A DNA stretch of 64,000 nucleotides, from contig SCUS01000172.1 of NCBI GenBank assembly GCA_004297725.1, forward strand, positions 1-64,000. Reading direction: 5' to 3'. This DNA comes from Myxococcaceae bacterium (GTDB lineage Bacteria; Myxococcota_A; Polyangia; Polyangiales; Ga0077539). Within the stretch, counting starts at the first letter, position 1; the number at the start of each line of letters is the position of its first letter. Made by a program: the position numbers and the translations under genes. Of this stretch, positions 20,414-32,439 are shown one piece after another. A model generated the notes under the pieces. That model worked only from the letters and a program-made list of their open reading frames with translations. It did no database searches and was not told the origin of the DNA.

Positions 20414-20854
20414 TCAGCGCGCGGCGCCGACGGGCAGACAGAGCTGGAAGGGGAGGCCCGAGCGGGCGACGCACTGCGTGCCGGGGCCGCAGTTGGCGGT
20501 GGTCTCGCAGACCTCGTAGCACTGGCCCACGCCGGTCTCGGGGGTGTCGGTGGCGCAGCCCACCGGGAAGGTCGAGTGGGTTCCCCGGACGGGGCACGCG
20601 GAGGCGCGGGAGCAGGCGCGGGTGCACATCCGGGCGGGCACCCCGTCGGCGCTGTAGCCGGTGGGAAGGCAGGCGGTGCCGTCGCGGCAGGAGTCGCCCT
20701 CGAAGCAGCGCTCCCACGCGCCCACGGAGGCGTTGACGGGGCGGTCGACGAGCACCGGGACATCGGGCCCGGCGTCGCCCTCGCGGAGCCCGGTGCTGGC
20801 GCCGCAGGCCGTGGTCAGGAGGGAGAGGGCGAGGAGCGCGGAGGAGCGTGTCAT
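20414..20854 (-). CDS. Small Cys-rich putative lipoprotein
   Basis: MTRSSALLALSLLTTAC lipobox; about 12 Cys downstream. Confidence 0.7.
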   Translation of the reverse strand: MTRSSALLALSLLTTACGASTGLREGDAGPDVPVLVDRPVNASVGAWERCFEGDSCRDGTACLPTGYSADGVPARMCTRACSRASACPVRGTHSTFPVGCATDTPETGVGQCYEVCETTANCGPGTQCVARSGLPFQLCLPVGAAR

Positions 20855-20912
20855 CGAAGCGACGACGCTACCGCGCGAGCGCGGCGTGGGACAACGGGGA
20901 GGGGAGAGCGGC

Positions 20913-22067
<1,155 letters not shown>

Positions 22068-22155
22068 CGCGAACGCCTGGGACGAAAATCGTCGCTGCCC
22101 TACCACGACCCGCGATCGGGGAAAACATCCGCCGCGCCCGGGCGTTGCTGCCGCC

Positions 22156-22998
22156 ATGCGCCCCCTCCTGCTGCTCGCCTCCGTCTCCGCCTGCGCGGGC
22201 CCCCAGCGCCTATGGGCCCGCCCCGACGCCGCCGCCAGCCCCGCCCTCGCCCCGCTGGTCGCCGAGCGCATCGAGCCCGCTGCCCTCCCTCCCGCCGGGG
22301 ACGACGGCGCCATCGCCAGCGCCGACGGGCGCAGCCGCACCCGCCCGGGACACTGCACCCCCGAGGCGGAGGCCCCGCGCAACCAGAGCGAGCCCGAGGT
22401 GGTCGGCTGCACCTTCACCCCGGAGCGCTCGTGGCGGGAGTGGCGCTACCCCGGCGCCGGCGACCTGCTCGACGTCTACGACGGCGTGGCCCTCATCGCG
22501 CAGTCCTCGCCCTCCGGGGTGCTCGACGTGGTGCGCTACGACATCGACCAGGGCGTCGCCAGGGTGCTCACCCTGCCGGAGCCCACCGCGCGCTGGCGCC
22601 GGGCGGGCTTTACCCGATCGGGTATGCTGGTCGGTCTGGTGCGGACGGGCACCGCGGAGCGCCCGGGGACGAGCTGGGTGAGGGGTCCGTTGAGCGGACC
22701 GTTCACCATGGAGGCCCTCCCGATGGAGGCCGACGACCTGGGGGTGGAGGGCGACCTCGGGGTGTGCGTGGGGGCCTCCGGGGCGGCGGTGGTCTCCCCG
22801 CTGGGGTGGTCCCGCGGGGTGCAGATGCCGCCCGGGACGCTGCGCGGCGCGGCCTCGGGGCCGGGCGTGGGCAGGGCGGGGGAGCGGGTGCGCTGCGAGG
22901 AGGGGCAGTGCGTCATCGACGGGGTGGCCCGCGTCACGCTTCGGGGGCGGGGAGGTGGCAACGATCCCGCGGGCACGTCGGGTCGCGACACACATTGA
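22156..22998 (+). CDS. Hypothetical putative lipoprotein
   Basis: [15 protein letters not shown] start; coding-like ORF. Confidence 0.6.
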   Translation: MRPLLLLASVSACAGPQRLWARPDAAASPALAPLVAERIEPAALPPAGDDGAIASADGRSRTRPGHCTPEAEAPRNQSEPEVVGCTFTPERSWREWRYPGAGDLLDVYDGVALIAQSSPSGVLDVVRYDIDQGVARVLTLPEPTARWRRAGFTRSGMLVGLVRTGTAERPGTSWVRGPLSGPFTMEALPMEADDLGVEGDLGVCVGASGAAVVSPLGWSRGVQMPPGTLRGAASGPGVGRAGERVRCEEGQCVIDGVARVTLRGRGGGNDPAGTSGRDTH

Positions 22999-23147
22999 GA
23001 AAGCGCTGCGGCTTCTGGTACCAATCCCGCGCACCACTGGCGGCAAACGGTCGGCCGATCGGTGTGACGAATGAGGTCGATGTCCATCGAGTTGAGAAGC
23101 GCCGCGGGTCGCGGGGTTTCTGGTGATGAACCGGGACTTTCGGTAAC

Positions 23148-25028
23148 GTGAGCCTCCCTGTGCCCGCGGTAGCCTGCCCATTCTGTGGAAGCGACCACCC
23201 GGACGGCACCTTTGTCTGTCCGAACACCAATCGGCGGCTGCAAGGGCTGCTTCCGACGGGCACGTCCATCGAGGGCAAGTACCGCATCGAGGGGATCATC
23301 GGCGTCGGCGGGATGGGCGTCGTCTACCGGGCCGAGCAGACGAAGATCAACCGCCTCGTCGCGCTGAAGATGCTGCTCCCGGAGTACACCGTGTACCCCG
23401 ACCTGGTGGCGAGGGTGGAGCGTGAAGCCCGCACCGCGGGGCAGATAGACCACCCCAACGTGGTGACCATCACCGACCTCGGGGTGACCACGGAGTTCGG
23501 GCCGTACATCGCCATGGAACTCCTGCGCGGGCAGGAGCTGGCCACGGTGGTGGAGAACGCCGGGGGGAGGCTCGACCCGGCGGAGGCGGTGGACGTGATC
23601 CGGCAGGTGCTCGCGGGCCTGGAGGCCGCCCACAAGAAGGGCGTCATCCACCGCGACCTGAAGCCCGAGAACATCTTCCTGAGCACCGACGACGAGGGCA
23701 AGCGCCGGGTGAAGGTGCTCGACTTCGGCATCTCCAAGCTGCGCGACGACAAGGAGCTCAACTCCCTCACCCGCACCGGCACCGTCATGGGGACGCCGCA
23801 GTTCATGGCCCCCGAGCAGGCCGCCGGGGCGCGCGACCAGGACGCCCGCATCGACCTCTACGCCACCGGCGCCGTGCTCTACGCCGTGCTCTGCAACGGG
23901 CTCCCCTACGAGGCGGAGAACTACAACCTCCTCATCAGCGAGATCCTCAACAAGGCGCCGATCCAGATCCTCCAGCGCAACGCCTCGCTCGACCCGCGGC
24001 TCGCGAGCATCGTGATGAAGTCCATCGCGAAGAAGCCCGAGGCCCGCTACCAGTCGGCGCGCGAGATGGCCGAGGCGCTCACCGCCTGGTACGACAACCG
24101 CAACGCGCCGATCCCCGCCACGGCGCCGCGCAGCTCGATCTCCCGCACCTCGGGGATGCTCTCCCAGGACACCCCGGTCTTCGACCTGCGCCGAGGGGTG
24201 CCGCGGCCGCCGTCGCCCAGCGCCCCGGAGTTCTCGCCCGACGACCCGGAGTACCTCGACCGCGGCGAGGCCACGGTGATGGTCCCGGTGCCGTTTCGCG
24301 GCGAGGAGAACAACGACGCCCACGTCGCCCCGGCGGACGACTTCTTCGACGACGACGGCAACGCCCCGCCCACCATGCGCCCGGCGCACTCCCCGTCGCG
24401 CCCGTCGCCGCCGCCGTCCACCCCGCGCCGCTCCCCTCCGCCGCCGGAGGAGCCGCGGGTGTCCATCCCCGAGCCCTCGGTGCTGCTGGAGTCTCCCCTC
24501 GACGCCCCGCCGATCGTGCTGCTCCAGGCCCCGAAGCCCCCGCCCTCGGACGAGACCTGGGCGCAGCTCCGCACCGACCTCACCCCCAAGCGCGACGTGC
24601 TCATGGACGAGGTGCACGCCGAGCGCCGCTCCCGCAGCCGCGGGGTCTACGTCTTCATGGCGCTGGCGGTGCTCGCCCTCGGCGTCGTGGCCTTCCGAGC
24701 GCTCGCTCCGACGCTCTGGTACCGATGGGTCCCCGGGGCCCGCGAGGAGCGCGTCATCCCGCCCCCGCCGTCGACCGTGAGCATCAGCGACCCGGTGCGC
24801 TTCGTCCCCGTGGTCGACGCCTCCGCGCCCCTCGACGTGGGCCCGGCTGTCGTCGACGTCGGCCCGGCCATCGTCGCCCCGGCGAGCGACGCGCACGTGC
24901 CCACCGACGCCACCGCCGCGCCGGCTGCCGACGCGCCCGCCGCCCCCTCGCAGGACGCCGCGACGGTGAGCGCCGACGCCCCCGCGGCGCCGAGCGACGC
25001 CGCCCGCCGCCGCCGCCGCCATCGCTGA
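23148..25028 (+). CDS. Ser/Thr protein kinase with N-terminal zinc-ribbon-like motif and C-terminal TM plus Asp/Ala-rich tail
   Basis: CPFCGSDHPDGTFVCPN, GVGGMGVVYRAEQ, VIHRDLKPENIFL, LDFGISKL, TM VFMALAVLALGVVAFRAL. GTG start. Confidence 0.92.
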   Translation: MSLPVPAVACPFCGSDHPDGTFVCPNTNRRLQGLLPTGTSIEGKYRIEGIIGVGGMGVVYRAEQTKINRLVALKMLLPEYTVYPDLVARVEREARTAGQIDHPNVVTITDLGVTTEFGPYIAMELLRGQELATVVENAGGRLDPAEAVDVIRQVLAGLEAAHKKGVIHRDLKPENIFLSTDDEGKRRVKVLDFGISKLRDDKELNSLTRTGTVMGTPQFMAPEQAAGARDQDARIDLYATGAVLYAVLCNGLPYEAENYNLLISEILNKAPIQILQRNASLDPRLASIVMKSIAKKPEARYQSAREMAEALTAWYDNRNAPIPATAPRSSISRTSGMLSQDTPVFDLRRGVPRPPSPSAPEFSPDDPEYLDRGEATVMVPVPFRGEENNDAHVAPADDFFDDDGNAPPTMRPAHSPSRPSPPPSTPRRSPPPPEEPRVSIPEPSVLLESPLDAPPIVLLQAPKPPPSDETWAQLRTDLTPKRDVLMDEVHAERRSRSRGVYVFMALAVLALGVVAFRALAPTLWYRWVPGAREERVIPPPPSTVSISDPVRFVPVVDASAPLDVGPAVVDVGPAIVAPASDAHVPTDATAAPAADAPAAPSQDAATVSADAPAAPSDAARRRRRHR

Positions 25029-25037
25029 GCCCTCTCG

Positions 25038-25484
25038 CTACTTGTTGTAGGGCTCGCCGCGGATGATCGAGAACGCGCGGTAGACCTGCTCGGCCAGGAT
25101 CAGCCGCGCCAGCCGATGGGGCAGGGTCATCGCGCCGAGAGAGAGCCGCCAGCGGGCCCTGGCGCGCACCGCGGGGGGGAGCCCCTCCGCGCCGCCGATG
25201 GCGAACACCGGCACCACCGCGCGGCGCATGGCGTCGTCGACCTTCGCGGCGAAGGCCTCGGACGACAGGGTCTTCCCTTCGATCTCCAGGGTGACCAGCT
25301 CGGCGCGCTCGCCCTGGGCCGCGAGGCAGCGCTCGAACTGCGCCACCACGCGGTCTTCCCGGTCGTCCTTGAGCTCGACCTCGGCGAGCTCCGCGTAGCG
25401 ACGCACCCGGCCGTAGTACTCGTCGAGGAGCGCGCGGAGCTCGGGCTCCTTCACGCGCCCCACCGCGGCGACCACCAGCTTCAC
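25038..25484 (-). CDS. rlmH: 23S rRNA (pseudouridine1915-N3)-methyltransferase, SPOUT family
   Basis: VVPVFAIGGAEGLPPAVRARARWRLSLGAMTLPHRLARLILAEQVYRAFSIIRGEPYNK is characteristic. GTG start overlaps rsfS stop. Confidence 0.93.
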   Translation of the reverse strand: MKLVVAAVGRVKEPELRALLDEYYGRVRRYAELAEVELKDDREDRVVAQFERCLAAQGERAELVTLEIEGKTLSSEAFAAKVDDAMRRAVVPVFAIGGAEGLPPAVRARARWRLSLGAMTLPHRLARLILAEQVYRAFSIIRGEPYNK

Positions 25485-26323
25485 GTGGTCGGGGCGGCTC
25501 CGTCGGCGTGCGAGGCCCCCTCGAAGGGCACGCGCGTGGCGTCCATCCAGAGCCCCTCGAGGTCGTAGTAGCGCCGGGCCTCGTCGACGAAGACGTGGAC
25601 GATCACGTCGCTGTAGTCGACGAGCACCCACTGCCCCTGCTGCATGCCCTCGACGCTGGTCGGGCGGTGGCCCTTCTCCTTCAGCGACTCGATGACGCCG
25701 TCGGCGACCGAGCGCACCTGCCGGTCGCTGCGGCCGGACATCAGCACCAGGAAGTCGGCGTAGTCCACCTTCTCCCCGATATCGAGGATCTCGATGCGCT
25801 CGGCCTTCTTGTCGAGGCCGGCGGCGGCGATGAGCTTGGCCAGCTCGCGCGCGCCGTCGCGGCGGAGGGCGGCGGCGTCCGGCGTCGAGGCCGAAAGCTC
25901 AGGCCGCTTGCGGGGCTTGGGCTTCGGCGCGGAGTCGGTCTTGGGCTTCTTCTTCGCGGGGGGCGCCTTCGCGGGGGCCGCCTTCGCGGGGGCCGCCTTC
26001 TTCGCAGGCGCTGCCTTCGCGGTGCCAGGGCGCGGGCCGCTGGCCTTCTTCGCGACGCGGAGCGCGGCGTTCTTCTTCTTCTCCTTCTTCTGCTCGATCT
26101 CGGCGCGGGTGAGCGTCGGCTTCGCCTTCACGGGGGCCGCCTTCGCGGGCGCGGCCTTCTTCGCAGGGGCTGCCTTCGCAGGGGCTGCCTTCGCAGGGGC
26201 TGCCTTCTTCGCGGGGGCTGCCTTCTTCGCGGGTGCGGCCTTGCTGGCGGCGGGCTTCCTGGTGGTGCTCGCCGCGGGCTTCGCGGTGGAGGTCTTCTTG
26301 CGCGGGGACTTTGCTTCGGCCAT
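25481..26323 (-). CDS. rsfS: Ribosomal silencing factor RsfS with long Lys/Ala/Pro-rich N-terminal extension
   Basis: C-terminal LAKLIAAAGLDKKAERIEILDIGEKVDYADFLVLMSGRSDRQVRSVAD...WVLVDYSDVIVHVFVDEARRYYDLEGLW; N-terminal about 140 aa of KAAPAKKAAPAK repeats. Confidence 0.92.
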   Translation of the reverse strand: MAEAKSPRKKTSTAKPAASTTRKPAASKAAPAKKAAPAKKAAPAKAAPAKAAPAKKAAPAKAAPVKAKPTLTRAEIEQKKEKKKNAALRVAKKASGPRPGTAKAAPAKKAAPAKAAPAKAPPAKKKPKTDSAPKPKPRKRPELSASTPDAAALRRDGARELAKLIAAAGLDKKAERIEILDIGEKVDYADFLVLMSGRSDRQVRSVADGVIESLKEKGHRPTSVEGMQQGQWVLVDYSDVIVHVFVDEARRYYDLEGLWMDATRVPFEGASHADGAAPTT

Positions 26324-26448
26324 GACTCGCCTGCTTGTCGACGCCGCGGAACCTGTGGCACGCACCGGCGCGCCCCGCGGACTTCACCGCGGAGCATCGC
26401 ACCACACCCGACGCCGACACCACAAGAAGCGTCACCCCAGGCGGACCC

Positions 26449-27546
<1,098 letters not shown>

Positions 27547-27743
27547 AAGTTCTCGACAGCGACGGCATGACCGCCGTCCCTCCGTCGGAGGCCAATCCGC
27601 TGGATATCGCCGCGGGCGGTTGACCACGGGGGGCAGGGTTTGGTTCATTGCCCGATGCTGGCGCGAGGAGGCTGGTGGGTGACCGCGATGGTTCGCGAGG
27701 GTACCCGCCCTTCTGCGCCACCTTGCGTAGGAGAGCAGTACCC

Positions 27744-30700
27744 TTGAAGTCACAGAACAAACTCTGGTGGCTCGTCCCCGCGTTGTTCGCGGCGGCATGT
27801 AGCGACAACGTCAACAACACCCCCGTCGACACAGACGTTCCCGTCGTGAAGGACACGGGCGGTGCCACGGACCTCGGCAGCGACTCGGGCACGCCGGCGG
27901 ACGACACGGGCGGCGCGGTCGACAGCGGCACGCCGACGGAGGACACCGGCACCCCGACCGAGGACACCGGCAAGCCGGTCGACAGCGGCACCCCCGCGGA
28001 CGACACCGGGGCGGCGGTCGACGGCGGCACCCCCGCGGACGACACCGGGGCGGCGGTCGACAGCGGCACCCCCGCGGACGACACGGGCGGCGCGGTCGAC
28101 AGCGGCACCCCCGCGGACGACACCGGCCCCCGGCCGGACGTCCCGACCTGCACCTCGGGCCAGAGCTTCTGCGGCACCGGCTGCGTCGACACCAACACCG
28201 ACAACACCAACTGCGGCACCTGCGGCGTCGCCTGCGCGGCGGGCCAGAGCTGTCAGGTCGGCCTCTGCCGACGGAGCTGCTCGGCGGGCCAGAGCCTCTG
28301 CGGCGACGTCTGCTCCACCCTCGACAGCGACCCCGCCAACTGCGGCTCCTGCGGCACCGCGTGCCCGGCCGGGCAGATGTGCTCCGCGGGCCGCTGCGCG
28401 CTCACCTGCGCGGCGCCTCGCACGGTCTGCACCTCCGCGGCGGGCGTCATGAACTGCGTCGACACGCTCACCGACGCGGCCAACTGCGGCGCGTGCGGCA
28501 ACGCGTGCTCGACCGGCCAGAGCTGCGTCGCCGGAGCCTGCCGCCTGGTCTGCCCGGCGGGTCAGACCGAGTGCAGCAACGCCTGCGTCGACACCCAGAC
28601 CAGCAACGCCAACTGCGGCGCCTGCGGCACCGCCTGCGCGACGGGCCAGTCGTGCGCGGCGGGCGTCTGCCGACGCAACTGCGGAGCGGGTGAGACCCTC
28701 TGCGGCGACGCCTGCGTCAACACCCAGACCAGCGGCACCCACTGCGGCGCCTGCGGTCGCACCTGCCCGTCGGGCCAGAGCTGCGCCGCCGGGGCCTGCG
28801 TCTGCCCGATGGGCCAGACCCTCTGCGGCGCGGCCTGCATCGACACCCAGACCAGCGTCGCCAACTGCGGCGCGTGCGGCCGCACCTGCACCGCGGGCCA
28901 GACCTGCACCGCGGGCGCCTGCGTCACCGGCGCTCCGGCCAATGACCTCCCGACCGGCGCGGTGGTGATCAGCCTCGCGACGCCCGCGTCGACGATCATG
29001 GGCACCACCACCTCCGCGACCAACCAGTCCGGCTGCGGCGGCGCGGACGTGTACTACCGCTTCACGCTGGCCCGCCGCGAGGTCGTCTACGTCGACACCT
29101 TCGGCACCGCCTACGACACCGAGCTGGCCTTCGCGCCCGCCTCGGGCACCGGCACCATCACCGGCACCTGCACCGACGACAGCTGCGGCGGCACCCAGTC
29201 GCAGCTCGCGCGCGTGCTCGACGCCGGCACCTACTACGTGGTGGTGTCAGGCTACAGCACCAACAGCGGGCCCTTCACGCTGCACTTCCAGCACCTGCCC
29301 ATCGGCAGCGGCGCGGTGACGCAGATCACCTCGCTCTCCGCCGGAACCCAGACCTTCATGGGCACCACCAGCGGCACCGGCGTGCTCACCCAGAGCTGCA
29401 CCAGCGCCGCCGGTCCGGAGACCAGCTACTGGTTCATGACCTGCCCGACCTTCGCCGCGACCCAGTTCAACGCCGCGACCTGCGGCGCCGCGACCTGGGA
29501 CACCGTGCTCGAGCAGCGCAGCGCCGCCCGCTCCGCGAACATCTGCAACGACGACGGCTGCGGCGCGCAGTCGACCATCACCGGCACCCTCGCCAGCGGC
29601 GCCGGCCTGCACTCGCTCTACGTCGACGGCTACGGCGCCGGCTCGGCGGGCCCGTACACCCTCAGCCTGACCTTCGGCACCTGCCCGACGGGCCAGAACT
29701 TCTGCGGCACCGCCTGCGTCAGCCTCCAGACCAGCGCCACCAACTGCGGCGCCTGCGGCACCGTCTGCGCTGCCCCGGTCGGCGGCACCACCGCCTGCGT
29801 GGCCGGCGCCTGCGTGCGCTCGTGTCCGGCGGGCCAGCTCAACTGCGGCGGCACCTGCCGCGCGGTCGCCACCGACGCCAGCAACTGCGGCGCCTGCGGC
29901 ACCGTATGCGCCGCCCCGGTCGGCGGCACCACCGCCTGCGTGGCCGGCGCCTGCGTGCCCTCCTGCCCGGCGGGCCTCACCAACTGCGGCGGCACCTGCC
30001 GCAACCTCGCGACGGACAGCGCCAACTGCGGCGCCTGCGGCGCGGCGTGCGTGGCCCCGACGACCTGCGCCTCGGGCGCCTGCCGCGCCTCGAACGAGAC
30101 CTGCGCGACCCCGGCGGCCTACTCCGTCGGCGGCACCGTGATGGGCAACACCGCCACGGCGCAGAACAACCACACCTCGACCTGCGGCGCCGGCGGCCCC
30201 GGGCGCGACGTGACCTACTCGGTCGTGTTCGACGGCTCGCCCCGCACGTACACGTTCACCTCCAACACCACGGGCTTCGACGGCGTGCTGCACGTGCACA
30301 ACGCCGCGGCCTGCACCACGAGCGACGAGGTCGCCTGCAACGACGACGACGGCTCCACCTCGCGCAGCACCGTGCAGCTGGTGAACCCCCCGGCGGGCAC
30401 CTACCTCATCGTCCAGGACGCCTACGCCACCAACGGCGGCGGCGCCTTCACGCTGACCTCCTCGTCGGTGGCGCTCAACAACGACACCTGCGCCAGCCCC
30501 TCGGCCATCACCCGCAACGGGCGCTACATCGGCACCACCGCCGGGCGCGCCGCCAACTACAGCGGCGCGTGCAACAGCAACACCGCGCCGGACGTGGTCT
30601 ACGCCATCACCGCGACCCGCTCGGGCACCATCACCGTCGACACCTCGGGCTCGGCCTACGACACGGTGCTCTACGTGGGCAACACCTGCGGCGGCAGCAC

Positions 30701-30845
30701 CCTCGGCTGCAACGACGACACCGCGGGCCTCGGTCTCCAGTCGCGGGTCGCCTTCGCGGCCACCGCGGGCACGACCTACTACGTGGTCGTCGACGGCTAC
30801 AGCACCAACAGCGGCGCGTACGTCCTGAACGTCAGCGGCCTCTGA
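27744..30845 (+). CDS. Large Cys-rich lipoprotein with PPC-like (pre-peptidase C-terminal) beta domains
   Basis: TTG start after gtaggagag; LFAAAC lipobox; DTG/GTPADDTGAAVDS linker; GQSC.AG.CR..C..G...C...C......NCG.CG..C modules; repeated ITVDTSGSAYDTVLYVG...GCNDD...YYVVVDGYSTNSGAYVLNV. Confidence 0.8.
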   Translation: MKSQNKLWWLVPALFAAACSDNVNNTPVDTDVPVVKDTGGATDLGSDSGTPADDTGGAVDSGTPTEDTGTPTEDTGKPVDSGTPADDTGAAVDGGTPADDTGAAVDSGTPADDTGGAVDSGTPADDTGPRPDVPTCTSGQSFCGTGCVDTNTDNTNCGTCGVACAAGQSCQVGLCRRSCSAGQSLCGDVCSTLDSDPANCGSCGTACPAGQMCSAGRCALTCAAPRTVCTSAAGVMNCVDTLTDAANCGACGNACSTGQSCVAGACRLVCPAGQTECSNACVDTQTSNANCGACGTACATGQSCAAGVCRRNCGAGETLCGDACVNTQTSGTHCGACGRTCPSGQSCAAGACVCPMGQTLCGAACIDTQTSVANCGACGRTCTAGQTCTAGACVTGAPANDLPTGAVVISLATPASTIMGTTTSATNQSGCGGADVYYRFTLARREVVYVDTFGTAYDTELAFAPASGTGTITGTCTDDSCGGTQSQLARVLDAGTYYVVVSGYSTNSGPFTLHFQHLPIGSGAVTQITSLSAGTQTFMGTTSGTGVLTQSCTSAAGPETSYWFMTCPTFAATQFNAATCGAATWDTVLEQRSAARSANICNDDGCGAQSTITGTLASGAGLHSLYVDGYGAGSAGPYTLSLTFGTCPTGQNFCGTACVSLQTSATNCGACGTVCAAPVGGTTACVAGACVRSCPAGQLNCGGTCRAVATDASNCGACGTVCAAPVGGTTACVAGACVPSCPAGLTNCGGTCRNLATDSANCGACGAACVAPTTCASGACRASNETCATPAAYSVGGTVMGNTATAQNNHTSTCGAGGPGRDVTYSVVFDGSPRTYTFTSNTTGFDGVLHVHNAAACTTSDEVACNDDDGSTSRSTVQLVNPPAGTYLIVQDAYATNGGGAFTLTSSSVALNNDTCASPSAITRNGRYIGTTAGRAANYSGACNSNTAPDVVYAITATRSGTITVDTSGSAYDTVLYVGNTCGGSTLGCNDDTAGLGLQSRVAFAATAGTTYYVVVDGYSTNSGAYVLNVSGL

Positions 30846-30856
30846 TCCCCGCCTGA

Positions 30857-30881
30857 GCGCGGCGGCGTCCGATCGCCGCGC
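30857..30881 (+). terminator. Hairpin downstream of the 27744-30845 gene
   Basis: gcgcggcg - 9 nt - cgccgcgc perfect 8-bp stem directly after stop; no T-tract. Confidence 0.4.
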
Positions 30882-30985
30882 ATCCCCAACCCCCCTCCAT
30901 CCCTGATTCCCGGTCGTTTCTCGGGAGATTCCCCGGTGCGCGATCGTCGCCATCGGGGGAGCGCTTCGACTAGGATGCGCGCCGC

Positions 30986-32383
30986 ATGAGCACAGCGAGC
31001 ACGTCCGAGGCGCCGGTCACCGAGGTGGTAAAGAAGGGGCACCCGAAGGGGCTCTACCTGCTGTTCGCGACGGAGATGTGGGAGCGCATGTCGTACTACG
31101 GCATGCGGGCGCTGCTGGTGCTCTACATGACCGGCGCGGCGGATCACGGGGGCTTCCACTGGAGCCGCGCGACCGCCCTCAAGATCTACGGCACCTACAC
31201 CGCGCTCGTGTACCTGACGCCGCTCGCGGGCGGCTACATCGCCGACCGCTACCTCGGGCAGCGGCGCGCGGTGGTGCTCGGCGGCTTCCTGATGATGATC
31301 GGGCACTTCCTGATGGCGGTGCCCGGCGAGGTGGCCTTCTTCGCGGCGCTCACCTTCCTCATCGTGGGCAACGGGTTCTTCAAGCCCAACATCAGCACCA
31401 TGGTGGGCGGGCTCTATCCCCCCGGCGACGCGCGCCGCGACGGGGCCTTCACCATCTTCTACATGGGCATCAACCTCGGGGCCTTCCTGTCGCCGCTGGT
31501 GTGCGGGACGCTCGGCGAGAAGCTCGGCTGGCACTGGGGCTTCGGCTCGGCGGGCGTCGGCATGGGCCTCGGGCTCCTCACCTTCCTCGCGCTCAACAAG
31601 CGCCTCCTCGGGGACGTGGGCCTGGTCCCGGCGCCGCGCGGCGCGCAGAAGCTCGGGCCCCCGGGGGAGGGCGACTACCGCGCCCCCGGCGAGGTGCAGA
31701 CCGAGACCGCGAAGCTCACGCCCGTCGAGCGCGACCGGCTGGGCGTCATCTTCGCCCTCGCGTTCTTCAACATCTTCTTCTGGGCCGCCTTCGAGCAGGC
31801 GGGCGGCCTCATGACCCTCTACACCGACACCAAGGTCGACCGTCACCTCTTCGGGATGGTCGTGCCGACGACGTGGTTCCAGTCCATCAACCCGATGTTC
31901 ATCGTGCTGCTGGGGCCGCTGTTCTCGATGCTCTGGGTGCGCCTCGCCAAGGCCCGCCGGGAGCCCTCCACCCCGGCCAAGCTGGGCATCGGGCTGCTGC
32001 TCCTCTCCTTCGGCTTCGTGCTGATGCTCGGCGCCTCCAGACAGACCGCCGACGGCGGCCAGGCCGCGATGTTCTGGGTCGTGGGCGCGTACTTCTTCCA
32101 CACCGTGGGCGAGCTCTGCCTCTCGCCGGTGGGGCTCTCCGCGGTGAGCAAGCTCGCGCCCGCCCGCTTCGCCTCGCTGATGATGGGCGTCTGGCTGCTC
32201 TCCAGCTTCGTCGCCAACTACCTCGCCGGGCTCATCGGGAGCTACTCCGAGCGCCTCGGGGAGTTCACCCTCTTCGCGACCATCGTGGGCGTCACCGCCG
32301 CCGCGGGCGCCGTGCTCATCGCCCTCAGCCCGGTGATCACCAAGAAGATGCACAACCCGCCGGTGGTCGTCCCCACCGCCTGA
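30986..32383 (+). CDS. POT/PTR-family peptide MFS transporter
   Basis: ATEMWERMSYYGMRALLVLYMT, GGYIADRYLGQRRAVVLGG, NGFFKPNISTMVGGLY, FYMGINLGAFLSPLVCGTLGE are characteristic. Confidence 0.93.
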   Translation: MSTASTSEAPVTEVVKKGHPKGLYLLFATEMWERMSYYGMRALLVLYMTGAADHGGFHWSRATALKIYGTYTALVYLTPLAGGYIADRYLGQRRAVVLGGFLMMIGHFLMAVPGEVAFFAALTFLIVGNGFFKPNISTMVGGLYPPGDARRDGAFTIFYMGINLGAFLSPLVCGTLGEKLGWHWGFGSAGVGMGLGLLTFLALNKRLLGDVGLVPAPRGAQKLGPPGEGDYRAPGEVQTETAKLTPVERDRLGVIFALAFFNIFFWAAFEQAGGLMTLYTDTKVDRHLFGMVVPTTWFQSINPMFIVLLGPLFSMLWVRLAKARREPSTPAKLGIGLLLLSFGFVLMLGASRQTADGGQAAMFWVVGAYFFHTVGELCLSPVGLSAVSKLAPARFASLMMGVWLLSSFVANYLAGLIGSYSERLGEFTLFATIVGVTAAAGAVLIALSPVITKKMHNPPVVVPTA

Positions 32384-32439
32384 TCCCGCTCCCTCAAAGC
32401 GCTTCACGGGCGCCGCCCGAGTCGTGCGATCCTCGCGCG

